NCBI GenBank assembly: GCA_003647375.1
Contig: QMMS01000107.1
Span: 1-12,910 of the forward strand
From: Deltaproteobacteria bacterium
Lineage (GTDB): Bacteria; Desulfobacterota; Desulfobacteria; Desulfobacterales; B30-G6
Reading direction: 5' to 3'
DNA: 12,910 bases
Within the stretch, counting starts at the first letter, position 1, and every line of letters begins with the position of its first letter. Of the stretch, positions 1-7,278 are shown in pieces. A model generated the notes under the pieces. That model had not been told where the DNA came from, made no database searches, and saw only the letters and a program-made list of their open reading frames with translations. The translations under genes were made by a program, and so were the position numbers.

Positions 1-396
1 ATCGAGTACGGGGGGGCTTTCCTCAAGGATTCCGCCGCCCTGGCCGGCCTGGGGGTGATCGGCAAAAACAACCTCCTGGTCACGCCGGAGTTTGGAACGC
101 GTGTCCGTCTTCGAGGGATCTTCATGGAGGCTGAACTCGAGCCAACCGGTCCTGTCGATTTCGACCCGTGCAATGGCTGCGACAGGCCTTGCCACAAAGC
201 CTGTCCAAGAAATGCGTTCCGAAACGGGGCCTTCGAAAGGGCGTTATGCAAAAAGGAGAATGACAAACGCGATGCCGATGTGGAAATGCTCGATGGTTCG
301 ATCATGGGGATAGAAGAAGCCAGCAAGGTCTCAAAGCCCTGCCGGAACTGTGAGTTTGCGTGCCCCGTCGCACAGGGAGCCTCCCGCTTATCTTGA
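1..396 (+). CDS. QueG-like 4Fe-4S cluster protein, C-terminal part (5' end outside window)
   Basis: The reading frame is open from base 1, so the gene begins upstream; 131 residues are visible before the stop at 394-396. Near the start the peptide reads DSAALAGLGVIGKNNLLV followed by an R-L-R-G-I stretch, a pattern typical of epoxyqueuosine reductase (QueG) and its relatives. Two cysteine clusters follow: C-N-G-C-D-R-P-C-H-K-A-C-P, then C-R-N-C-E-F-A-C-P-V near the C-terminus, enough to ligate two [4Fe-4S] clusters. QueG reduces epoxyqueuosine in tRNA using cobalamin, but many shorter relatives have no proven substrate. The extended linker between the clusters and the absence of the C-terminal HEAT-like region of full QueG favour a relative rather than QueG itself. 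It acts in the cytoplasm. No terminator follows the stop, and a promoter for the next operon lies just downstream. Confidence 0.7.
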   Translation: MEYGGAFLKDSAALAGLGVIGKNNLLVTPEFGTRVRLRGIFMEAELEPTGPVDFDPCNGCDRPCHKACPRNAFRNGAFERALCKKENDKRDADVEMLDGSIMGIEEASKVSKPCRNCEFACPVAQGASRLS

Positions 397-413
397 GAAA
401 TATAATTTTTTGT

Positions 414-442
414 TTGCGATGGGAATACATTTGATTTATATT
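414..442 (+). promoter_or_regulatory. Probable sigma-70-type promoter for the dppBC-like operon
   Basis: TTGCGA at 414-419 (4 of 6 to TTGACA) and TATATT at 437-442 (5 of 6 to TATAAT) are separated by exactly 17 bp, in an AT-rich stretch between the iron-sulfur gene and the first permease gene. Transcription would start near 449, leaving a leader of about 37 nt before the ATG at 486. This is recognised by eye only. Confidence 0.5.
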
Positions 443-485
443 TTCGATACAAACTTAAATAACACAGAAAGAGAGACGTGATGGA

Positions 486-1442
486 ATGAAAAGTATTTTT
501 GCAATAGTTAGCAAACGACTCGCCCTCGGTCTTGTCACCATCTTTGTTATCTCCGTATTGATCTTTGTGGGCGTGGAGGCCCTGCCCGGCGATTTGGCCG
601 AGGCCGTTCTGGGACAGTCGGCGACCCCTGAAACCGTGGCTGCTTTTCGTAAAGAACTCAAGCTGGATCTGCCTCCCCATGTACGCTACTTTGCCTGGTT
701 AGACGGTGTTATGAAGGGCGACCTGGGCAACTCCCTGGCTAACGGCCGGCCCATCATCGATCTGATCGGTTGGCGGTTTGGCAACACTATGTTTCTGGCT
801 GCCGTGGCCGCCGTGATTGCTATACCCATTGCCGTCATTCTGGGGATACTGGCGGCTCTTTATCGAAATACACTGTTCGATAAGATTATTTCCACTGCCA
901 CCCTCAGCACCATATCGTTTCCCGAATTTTTCGTGGCCTACATATTGATCGTACTTTTTTCTGTTCAAATCGATATTTTTCCCAGTATCTCCAACATCAA
1001 CGACCAGATGGCATTCTGGGAAAAGATCTATGCGATCATTTTACCATGCCTGACTCTTACGATGGTGGTGGTGGCCCACATGATGCGTCAAACGCGGGCG
1101 GCTATCATCAATATTCTGGCCAGCCCGTTTATCGAAATGGCGCAGCTGAAGGGCATCAAGCGCGTCCGTGTAATCGTGATGCACGCCTTTCCCAACGCGC
1201 TGTCGCCGGTGATCAACGTCATTGCCCTCAATATGGCTTACCTGGTGGTGGGCGTCGTCATCGTCGAGGTGGTGTTTGTCTATCCGGGTTTGGGCCAATT
1301 ACTGGTGGACTCTGTATCCAAGCGGGATATCCCGGTGGTACAGGCCAGTGGTCTGATCTTTGCAGCCACCTACGTGAGTCTCAATCTTCTGGCCGACATT
1401 TTAGCCATTATCAGCAACCCCAGACTGCGCAACCCCAGGTGA
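486..1442 (+). CDS. ABC transporter permease, DppB/OppB type
   Basis: A 318-residue inner-membrane protein of the peptide/nickel/oligosaccharide permease family. It has an N-terminal membrane helix (A-L-G-L-V-T-I-F-V-I-S-V-L), a short periplasmic segment with the family hallmark LPGD and G-D-L-G-N-S, then further hydrophobic helices. The cytoplasmic EAA-like loop that contacts the ATPase is seen at about residues 212-237 (SPFIEMAQLKGIKRVRVI, then HAFPNAL). The motif VYPGLGQLL near the C-terminus is also characteristic. Length matches the family (310-340). The ATG at 486 is chosen because the ATG at 481 meets a stop after two codons, and a purine-rich AGAGAGA lies upstream. The next permease gene starts 13 bp after the stop, so the two are co-transcribed. 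Substrate cannot be read from the sequence: peptides, nickel or oligosaccharides are all possible. Confidence 0.9.
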   Translation: MKSIFAIVSKRLALGLVTIFVISVLIFVGVEALPGDLAEAVLGQSATPETVAAFRKELKLDLPPHVRYFAWLDGVMKGDLGNSLANGRPIIDLIGWRFGNTMFLAAVAAVIAIPIAVILGILAALYRNTLFDKIISTATLSTISFPEFFVAYILIVLFSVQIDIFPSISNINDQMAFWEKIYAIILPCLTLTMVVVAHMMRQTRAAIINILASPFIEMAQLKGIKRVRVIVMHAFPNALSPVINVIALNMAYLVVGVVIVEVVFVYPGLGQLLVDSVSKRDIPVVQASGLIFAATYVSLNLLADILAIISNPRLRNPR

Positions 1443-1455
1443 GGAGAGCCTGACT

Positions 1456-2280
1456 ATGACTTTTTTTAAACTATTGCGGCAATCCCCCTTGAGTGCTCGC
1501 ATCGGCATGGCCATGGTGCTCATCAACATCGTGGCGGCGATTTTTGCACCTCTTATCTGTCCTTACGGCGAAACCGAGATAGTTGGTGACGTATGGCTGA
1601 GCCCCAGCACAGATAACTTTCTGGGTACGGACCACCTGGGTCGAGACTTGTTTACCCGTCTTGTCTATGGTGCCCGAAACACCATTGCCATCGCTTTTAT
1701 AACTACCATGCTGTCATTTGTCGTGGGCACGATCATGGGATTCTTTGCGGCCACCTTAAAGGGATGGACGGACCTTTCCATCAGTCGGTTGGTCGACATT
1801 CTGATGGCCTTTCCCACCCTGATCTTTGCTTTGATGGTGCTTTCGGTGGTGGGAACCGGCACCACGTCTTTGATCGTGGTGATCGCCCTTCTGGACTCGA
1901 CCCGGGTCTTCCGTCTGTCACGGGCGGTGGCCATGGATATCGAGGTAATGGAATTTGTCGAAGCGGCCCGGTTGCGCGGCGAACGCATCTGGTGGCTCAT
2001 GCGGCATGAGATTCTGCCCAATGCATTGCCACCCCTGGTTGCCGAGTTCGGTCTGCGATTCTGTTTCGTATTTCTGTTCATCGCGTCCTTGAGCTTTCTG
2101 GGTCTGGGTATTCAACCGCCCACCGCTGATTGGGGCGGTATGGTCCGTGAAAATTCCGGCGCGATTACCTTTGGGATCCTGACCCCGCTGTTTCCGGCCA
2201 GCGCTATCGCCTTTCTGACCGTGGGCGTCAACCTCATCGTGGACTGGTTTCTGCAGGTTGCCAGTGGATTAAAAGACTAA
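1456..2280 (+). CDS. ABC transporter permease, DppC/OppC type
   Basis: A 274-residue partner permease of the preceding protein. Diagnostic features are the periplasmic GTDHLGRD motif near residues 56-63, the EAA-like cytoplasmic loop around residues 160-185 (EVMEFVEAARLRGERIWW, then H-E-I-L-P-N-A), and SLSFLGLGIQPP followed by W-G-G-M. These are standard for DppC/OppC/NikC proteins. A Shine-Dalgarno GAGGAGAG just after the upstream stop precedes the ATG at 1456. The protein would form a heterodimeric channel with the DppB-like product in the inner membrane. The stop at 2278-2280 is followed at once by an array of small hairpins, so the operon is physically split here from its ATPase gene by 325 bp. 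Confidence 0.9.
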   Translation: MTFFKLLRQSPLSARIGMAMVLINIVAAIFAPLICPYGETEIVGDVWLSPSTDNFLGTDHLGRDLFTRLVYGARNTIAIAFITTMLSFVVGTIMGFFAATLKGWTDLSISRLVDILMAFPTLIFALMVLSVVGTGTTSLIVVIALLDSTRVFRLSRAVAMDIEVMEFVEAARLRGERIWWLMRHEILPNALPPLVAEFGLRFCFVFLFIASLSFLGLGIQPPTADWGGMVRENSGAITFGILTPLFPASAIAFLTVGVNLIVDWFLQVASGLKD

Positions 2281-2283
2281 GAT

Positions 2284-2404
2284 GCCCTTCGGGCGTTATT
2301 ACGCCTGACGGCTGTCATTAGCGCTATCGCGCGTCATTTTGGCCTGCGGCCGATATTTATGCTTCGCATGTCATTTACCCTTCGGGTGTCATTAGCGCTC
2401 GCGC
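2284..2404 (+). repeat. Tandem array of seven mini-hairpins, about 18-bp period
   Basis: Seven short inverted repeats begin at 2284, 2303, 2321, 2341, 2359, 2377 and 2395, i.e. spacings of 19, 18, 20, 18, 18 and 18. Stems and loops are GCCC-TTC-GGGC, GCC-TGAC-GGC, GCGC-TATC-GCGC, GGCC-TGC-GGCC, ATGC-TTC-GCAT, ACCC-TTC-GGGT and GCGC-TC-GCGC. They are joined by AT-rich linkers resembling GTCATT. Stem sequences differ from unit to unit, yet each keeps self-complementarity. The array starts 4 bp after the dppC-like stop codon. Role unknown; it could alter mRNA stability or local DNA structure between permease and ATPase genes. It is not a classical terminator because no T-run follows. Confidence 0.8.
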
Positions 2405-2433
2405 GATATTCATTGTTGCTGTTTTGAACAACT

Positions 2434-2575
2434 AATTACGCCGAAAGCAAATTACAATAAATTACAGCGAAGGAAATAACACGAAGTAAATTACAGCGCA
2501 GCGAATTACACGAAGTAAATTACAGCGAAGCGTGATAACACGAAGTAAATTACAGCTAAGCAAATAACACGTAGG
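2434..2575 (+). repeat. Degenerate AT-rich tandem repeat, ~15-bp units forming ~30-bp higher-order units
   Basis: The 20-mer ACACGAAGTAAATTACAGCG occurs at 2479-2498 and 2508-2527, with a one-base variant at 2538-2557 and a degraded relative ending at 2469 (period 29-30). Inside it, ATTACAGCGAAG-like and ATAACACGAAG-like half units alternate about every 14-16 bp, giving roughly ten half units. Some half units form weak hairpins such as TTAC-ACGAA-GTAA. There are no unique spacers, so this is not a CRISPR array. Together with the preceding hairpin array it accounts for almost the whole 2281-2605 gap; only the ATPase ribosome-binding site (AAGGA, 2594-2598) follows. Confidence 0.75.
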
Positions 2576-2605
2576 TAAGAGAAATGAGAGAGTAAGGAAA
2601 AAAAC

Positions 2606-4243
2606 ATGGCTCCGATATTAAAAATGCGCAAGATTTACATCGAAGGGATGAGCGACGAGGAGTGGAACCCCATAATCAAGGGCATTGATCTCACCCTGGA
2701 ACGGGGAGAGGTGCTGGGACTGATCGGCGAATCAGGTGCCGGCAAATCTACCATGGGCATCGCTTCCATGGCCTATACACGTCAGGGGTGCAGGATTTCC
2801 TCAGGTTCGATTGTATTTGACGGTAAGGAGCTGTTCGGTGCGCCCAAGGAAGTCCTGCGAAAAATTCGTGGCAATCGCATCGCTTATGTAGCACAAAGCG
2901 CGGCAGCCTCATTCAATCCGGCTCACCGCCTGATCAAGCAGTACGCCGAAGCACCGGTACAGCACGGCGTCATGAGCTTCGAAGAAGCGGCCACGGAGGC
3001 CAAGGATATTTACCAGCGACTGCTGCTGCCGGACCCGGACCACATCGGCTATCGATACCCGCACCAGGTGTCCGGCGGTCAGCTGCAGCGAGCCATGGTG
3101 GCCATGGCCATGGCCTGCCGGCCGGATTTAATCATCTTCGACGAGCCCACCACCGCCTTGGATGTCACCACCCAGATCGAAGTTTTGGCAGCCATCAAAC
3201 GCATCGTGCGGCAGTTCAACACGGCCGCCATCTACATCACCCACGATCTGGCTGTTGTGGCACAGATTGCCGACCGTATTATGGTGCTGCGCTACGGCAA
3301 CCTGGTGGAGGAAAGCGATACCCGGACAATGATGGCCAATCCCAAGGAAGATTACACGCGCCGGTTGCTGTCGGTTAGAACACTGAAGGAAGACAAAGAC
3401 CTGTCGAAAAGCGAAAAAGATGTCATCCTGGAAATCAAAAACGTGACTGCCAGTTACACTGGAAAAACCAATGTGCTCGAAGACATCGATCTCAAAATAA
3501 GAAGAGGCAGAACTGTGGCCCTGGTAGGTGAGTCCGGCAGTGGTAAAAGCACCCTGGCCCGGGCGATTACCGGTCTGCTGCCGCCCAGCAAAGGCAGTGT
3601 GATCTACAACGGAAACGAATTAACGCGGGAACTGAAATCACGACCCAAAGAGCAATTGCGGGTGATGCAGATGATTTATCAGATGCCTGACACGGCTTTG
3701 AACCCCAAACAACGAGTCAGCAAGATCATCGGCCGTCCTCTGCAATTCTACTTCGGGTTGAGCGAGAAAAAACGGGAACAACGGGTCTTGGAACTGCTGG
3801 AAAAAATCGAGCTTCCCGAAAAATACTACGATCGGTATCCGCCGGAGCTGTCCGGTGGCGAGAAGCAGCGCGTATGTATTGCCCGGGCCCTGGCTGCAGA
3901 ACCGGATCTGATCATTTGTGACGAGGTTACCTCGGCCCTGGATCAACTGGTGGCTGAAGAGATTTTAAAACTACTTCAGGACCTTCAAAACGAACTAAAG
4001 GTATCCTATCTGTTTATTACCCATGACCTGGCAACCGTCAAAGCTATTTCGGACGAGATTGTGGTCATGCTGCAGGGCAGAATTGTGGAGCAGGGGGTTA
4101 AGAAAGAGATCCTGGCTCCGCCGCACCACGAATACACCGACTTGTTACTTTCATCCGTGCCGGAAATGGACCCCGACTGGCTGGATAACCTACTCAAGGA
4201 GCGTAAGGAGAAAGGCAAACCATCCACCATCATGGATGCTTGA
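2606..4243 (+). CDS. Fused ABC transporter ATPase, DppD-DppF type (two nucleotide-binding domains)
   Basis: A 545-residue cytoplasmic protein with two complete ABC ATPase domains, equal to DppD plus DppF in one chain. Domain 1 has Walker A GESGAGKST (residues 41-49), signature VSGGQLQR (155-162), Walker B LIIFDEP (175-181) and a switch histidine in ITHDLAVV. Domain 2 has Walker A GESGSGKST (308-316), signature LSGGEKQR (415-422), Walker B LIICDEV (435-441) and ITHDLATV. All catalytic motifs are intact in both halves, so both sites should bind ATP. Residues after each domain, including the cysteine-free P-x-x-x-Y-T-x-x-L-L segments, are typical of oligopeptide-type ATPases. The ATG at 2606 follows AAGGA with a 7-nt spacer. 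It would power the DppB/DppC-like permeases encoded upstream. No solute-binding protein gene is in this operon as seen here. Confidence 0.92.
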   Translation: MAPILKMRKIYIEGMSDEEWNPIIKGIDLTLERGEVLGLIGESGAGKSTMGIASMAYTRQGCRISSGSIVFDGKELFGAPKEVLRKIRGNRIAYVAQSAAASFNPAHRLIKQYAEAPVQHGVMSFEEAATEAKDIYQRLLLPDPDHIGYRYPHQVSGGQLQRAMVAMAMACRPDLIIFDEPTTALDVTTQIEVLAAIKRIVRQFNTAAIYITHDLAVVAQIADRIMVLRYGNLVEESDTRTMMANPKEDYTRRLLSVRTLKEDKDLSKSEKDVILEIKNVTASYTGKTNVLEDIDLKIRRGRTVALVGESGSGKSTLARAITGLLPPSKGSVIYNGNELTRELKSRPKEQLRVMQMIYQMPDTALNPKQRVSKIIGRPLQFYFGLSEKKREQRVLELLEKIELPEKYYDRYPPELSGGEKQRVCIARALAAEPDLIICDEVTSALDQLVAEEILKLLQDLQNELKVSYLFITHDLATVKAISDEIVVMLQGRIVEQGVKKEILAPPHHEYTDLLLSSVPEMDPDWLDNLLKERKEKGKPSTIMDA

Positions 4244-4256
4244 CTTCGATCCAACT

Positions 4257-4279
4257 ATAAAATCGTATAGTGATTTTAT
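4257..4279 (+). promoter_or_regulatory. AT-rich inverted repeat upstream of the uspA-like gene
   Basis: A perfect 8-bp inverted repeat, ATAAAATC (4257-4264) and GATTTTAT (4272-4279), with a 7-nt loop, lies between the ATPase stop and the UspA-like start. It could be an operator for a dimeric regulator or a weak RNA hairpin. No function is shown by the sequence. Confidence 0.35.
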
Positions 4280-4308
4280 TCGGGCTTATCCCGGTTAGGA
4301 ACGATAAT

Positions 4309-4716
4309 ATGAAGATCATGGTGTGCTACGACAATTCCGCCGTATCCAAAAATGTTGTCAGAGAGGCGCAGACACATGCTGCCCAATGGAACGCTGAGAT
4401 CAAGGTTGTTTCGGTCGTCATGCGTGTTGAACCGATCAAACATACAAAACTTGTAAAGATGGAGGAGCGACTAGAGCAGGAAATCCAGGAGCTTTTCGAG
4501 GGAGTGACGATTCCCTACACGGCCCAATTGTATGTCGATGACAGGGAGGTCGGTGAGAAGATTATGGCAATTGCTCAGAGAAGTCGGGTGGACCTCATAT
4601 TTCTGGGAATTAGAAAGCGATCCAAGGTCGGTAAACTGTTGTTCGGTTCGACCGCTCAATACGTGATTTTGAATGCATCCTGTCCGGTAGTAACATTAAA
4701 TACAGAACAATCATGA
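4309..4716 (+). CDS. Universal stress protein, UspA family
   Basis: A 135-residue single-domain Usp protein. The C-terminal ATP-binding signature is clear: G100-x-R-x-R-S-x2-G108-x4-G113-S114, followed by A-Q-Y-V-I and A-S-C-P-V, as in ATP-binding Usp proteins such as MJ0577 relatives. The N-terminal strand [10 protein letters not shown] is also typical, with the acidic D8 that contacts adenine in the family. I chose the ATG at 4309 over an in-frame ATG at 4270: AGGA at 4297-4300 stands 8 nt before it, and the 13 extra residues do not fit the family N-terminus. It lies 65 bp after the transporter ATPase on the same strand and may be co-transcribed. A cytoplasmic nucleotide-binding regulatory or protective role is the general family expectation; no specific partner can be named. 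Confidence 0.88.
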   Translation: MKIMVCYDNSAVSKNVVREAQTHAAQWNAEIKVVSVVMRVEPIKHTKLVKMEERLEQEIQELFEGVTIPYTAQLYVDDREVGEKIMAIAQRSRVDLIFLGIRKRSKVGKLLFGSTAQYVILNASCPVVTLNTEQS

Positions 4717-4731
4717 CCTATCCCATTCACT

Positions 4732-4747
4732 CAGATAGATCTGTCTG
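4732..4747 (+). promoter_or_regulatory. 16-bp near-perfect palindrome upstream of the aminotransferase gene
   Basis: CAGATAGATCTGTCTG is palindromic except for one mismatched pair and is centred on AGATCT. It lies 34 bp upstream of the aminotransferase start, a position suited to a repressor operator, but no regulator gene is adjacent and chance occurrence cannot be excluded. Confidence 0.25.
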
Positions 4748-4780
4748 GCAAACACAAAAATTGAAAAGATCAAACTGATA

Positions 4781-5893
4781 ATGAGCAATTTACTTGACGG
4801 TATTGAAGAAATTCTGTTGATGGGCCCGGGCCCTTCCTGTGTTCATGATACGGTATATGAGGCACTATCCAAAAAATCCCTCGGCCATCTTGACCCATAC
4901 TTCATTCGTATCATGGATGCCATCAAAAAAGACCTTCGAATCCTGCTCAAGACAGACAACACTCTGACGATCCCCATGTCCGGAACCGGCTCTTCCGGGA
5001 TGGAGGCCTGTTTTGTCAACCTGATCGAAAAAGATGATTCCGTGCTGGTACTTATCAATGGTGTATTCGGTATGCGCATGCAGGATGTGGCCCAGCGATT
5101 GGGAGCCCATGTCGACACCTTGGAATTTGAATGGGGTACGCCGGTGGTGACCGGCGAAGTGCAGTCAAAGCTTAGAAATAAGTCGTATAAAATTGTTGCG
5201 GTGGTTCATGCAGAGACCTCCACGGGGGTGAAAAACCCGGTGCAGGAAATTGGCGCGTTGTTAAAAAATTCTGAAACAATTTATCTGGTGGATGCCGTCA
5301 CCAGCCTCGGTGGTATTGAGATCGCCATGGATGCATGGGGAATCGATGCCCTCTACAGCGGTACGCAGAAATGTCTTTCCTGCCCCCCAGGCCTGGCACC
5401 ACTTTCATTCTCGGAAAAAGCAGTCGCAGCTTTAGAGAACCGTAAAACCAAGGTGCCAAACTGGTACCTGGATCTTTCCATGATCAAAAAGTACTGGAAA
5501 GGTGCCACCCGTGCCTATCACCACACAGCCCCCATCAACATGCATTATGGTCTGTATCAGGCATTGCAACTGATCATGGAAGAGGGGCTTGAAAAGGTTT
5601 ACCAGCGGCACATGGCCTGTCACGAAGAACTGGTGAGTGGACTTGAGATCATGGGGCTTTCAATGCTGGTGGCGCCTGTCGACCGCCTTCCCATGCTCAA
5701 CTCCGTGAGAGTTCCGGATGGTGTTGACGAAGCCGCTGTGCGCAGCACGCTGCTTAATCAATACAAAATTGAAATCGGGGCCGGTCTGGGACCCCTGGCC
5801 GGAAAAATATGGCGTATCGGGCTAATGGGCCACACCGCGCGACAGGAGAATGTCTCCCGTCTGTTAGCTGCCTTGAAAGAGATACTATCCTAA
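4781..5893 (+). CDS. Class V aminotransferase, alanine/serine-glyoxylate aminotransferase type
   Basis: A 370-residue PLP-dependent enzyme of the AGXT/serine-pyruvate group; the length is typical. The substrate-loop motif MGPGPS is at residues 14-19, followed by G-H-L-D-P near residue 35. S-G-T-G-S-S-G-M-E-A around residues 66-75 binds the PLP phosphate. H-A-E-T-S-T-G-V precedes the aspartate in LVDAVTSLGG that pairs with the pyridine nitrogen. The Schiff-base lysine is K197 in the context SGTQKCLSCPPG. Family members move the amino group from alanine, serine or ureidoglycine to glyoxylate; which donor applies here is not decided by the sequence. No strong Shine-Dalgarno is visible before the ATG at 4781, so translation may be modest. 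The last 4 bp overlap the end of the convergent oxidoreductase gene. Confidence 0.88.
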   Translation: MSNLLDGIEEILLMGPGPSCVHDTVYEALSKKSLGHLDPYFIRIMDAIKKDLRILLKTDNTLTIPMSGTGSSGMEACFVNLIEKDDSVLVLINGVFGMRMQDVAQRLGAHVDTLEFEWGTPVVTGEVQSKLRNKSYKIVAVVHAETSTGVKNPVQEIGALLKNSETIYLVDAVTSLGGIEIAMDAWGIDALYSGTQKCLSCPPGLAPLSFSEKAVAALENRKTKVPNWYLDLSMIKKYWKGATRAYHHTAPINMHYGLYQALQLIMEEGLEKVYQRHMACHEELVSGLEIMGLSMLVAPVDRLPMLNSVRVPDGVDEAAVRSTLLNQYKIEIGAGLGPLAGKIWRIGLMGHTARQENVSRLLAALKEILS

Positions 5894-7233
5894 GTTATTC
5901 GCACACCCTGTTTTAACAAGGCCCTCTGCAGGGAAACAATATCGACTTGGCTGCAACTCACGTTATCTTTTATGGAAAGAGCTGCGGCAACCCCTGCACC
6001 CTGGCCGGTGACCGTGCAGCACATCATCTGGCGAGTGGCTGAATGCGATATTTGATCTCCGGCAACACATCGCCCGGCTACCAGCAGATTTTCTACCTTC
6101 TGCGGAACCATGATACCATAAGGCACCTGGAAGTAACGGCCAGTGGTGGGCAGAATGACAATTCCATACCCATCTAAAAATTCTGGAAATATTCCAATGG
6201 TATCATCAAATCGTCCCTGATTTCGAACATCGTTTTCCGTCAGGTTGTATCTACCGATGATTTTTCTCGATTCCCGTATACCTAAAGATGAACCGAAGGA
6301 CCTGAGGGCGGCGTTCTCAAAACCCGGCATATATTTCTTCAGGGCATTGATAGCCCACATGGCCTGTCTTCGTCCCTCGATTTCTCCACGTGTAAGGTCG
6401 TGTATGTCGGTGGCATCATAACCCGGCATATAGACTATATTTAGATAGGTGGCATCTCCCTGTTCACTGATCCGACTCCAGGTTCCAGAGATTTTAACGC
6501 CTTCAGGGATTTCACCGGCTTCTTTGGCCATCTGAAACGGCGCAGACAGGTACGGGCTGAACATTTTATCTTCTTTGCCCGTAGTTTTAAGCGCCCAGTC
6601 CTTATAAGTGGAAGGATGGGTTCCTACATGTGACAGGAAACGTTTCCGATCAACGCCTTTTAAAGAAAAACTTACCGTTACGCCCAATAATTCATCTTTT
6701 GGCGCCATGTGCCAGGGTGCGCCCGCCAGGTGGGCGATATCCGCATCTCCGGTGGCGTCGATTACCCGTTTTGCAAGGATGGCCTGTCTGCCGGACTTAC
6801 TTTCCGTGATGATTCCCCGGATGATATCACCCTCCATTACCGTCTCCGCTGCCACACAGTGAAGGATCGGCAAAATGTCCGCTTCCTGAACGAGTGTGTC
6901 GGCCAGGACCTTGAATAATTCCGTATTTAAAGCCTCACTTTGGGACTGAGGTTCGGGTTCGGTCGCGCCCATCTGCTTGGCACGCTGCTCGAATTCGATG
7001 CCGATGCCTTGAATATCCAAGGTACCCTCGTGACGGTACCAGGCGATAGATTCCACGCCTGCCTGGGTGATATTGCCCCCGAAACATCCGTATCGTTCCA
7101 ATAAAATGGTACGAACGCCTTCCCTTGCGGCTGCAAGTGCGGCCGCAAGGCCTCCCGGTCCACTACCGACCACGAGCACATCCGTTTCTGCCAGAACCGG
7201 TATTTTCCGGGCGTCCTCCCTGATCTGTTTCAT
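5890..7233 (-). CDS. FAD-dependent oxidoreductase (FAD_oxidored, PF12831-like)
   Basis: With the ATG at 7233 the protein has 447 residues. Residues 18-28 read DVLVVGSGPGG, a dinucleotide-binding Rossmann motif, and the strand ILLERYG ends at E46, the usual ribose-binding acid. This is followed by CFGGNITQAG, typical of the PF12831 group. VIDATGDADIA in the middle and NLLVAGRCV near the C-terminus are the other FAD-contact motifs. Substrate is unknown; relatives are often annotated only as FAD-dependent oxidoreductases. A longer form starting with TTG at 7260 is possible (nine more residues), but R-K-I-P-V placed soon after Met suits the family better and GGAA precedes this ATG. There is no signal peptide, so it is cytoplasmic. 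The gene is convergent with the aminotransferase (4-bp overlap of the ends), and a 47-bp repeat shared with the sugar operon sits just upstream of its start. Confidence 0.82.
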   Translation of the reverse strand: MKQIREDARKIPVLAETDVLVVGSGPGGLAAALAAAREGVRTILLERYGCFGGNITQAGVESIAWYRHEGTLDIQGIGIEFEQRAKQMGATEPEPQSQSEALNTELFKVLADTLVQEADILPILHCVAAETVMEGDIIRGIITESKSGRQAILAKRVIDATGDADIAHLAGAPWHMAPKDELLGVTVSFSLKGVDRKRFLSHVGTHPSTYKDWALKTTGKEDKMFSPYLSAPFQMAKEAGEIPEGVKISGTWSRISEQGDATYLNIVYMPGYDATDIHDLTRGEIEGRRQAMWAINALKKYMPGFENAALRSFGSSLGIRESRKIIGRYNLTENDVRNQGRFDDTIGIFPEFLDGYGIVILPTTGRYFQVPYGIMVPQKVENLLVAGRCVAGDQISHSATRQMMCCTVTGQGAGVAAALSIKDNVSCSQVDIVSLQRALLKQGVRIT

Positions 7234-7278
7234 GCGATTCCGATAACCAATCTTAACCAATTGGGTTAATTATATTAA

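Noticed and set aside
375..385. GGGAGCCTCCC as a terminator for the iron-sulfur gene
   Set aside because: The arms have no adequate loop, it lies inside the coding region, and no T-run follows it directly.
2434..2575. CRISPR-like repeated array
   Set aside because: The units are degenerate, adjoin each other with no unique spacers, and have a 15/30-bp period; no cas gene is in the window.
4270..4308. Longer UspA-like protein starting at an ATG 13 codons upstream
   Set aside because: That start lies inside the inverted repeat, lacks a Shine-Dalgarno site, and adds residues not expected before the family N-terminus; AGGA precedes the ATG at 4309.
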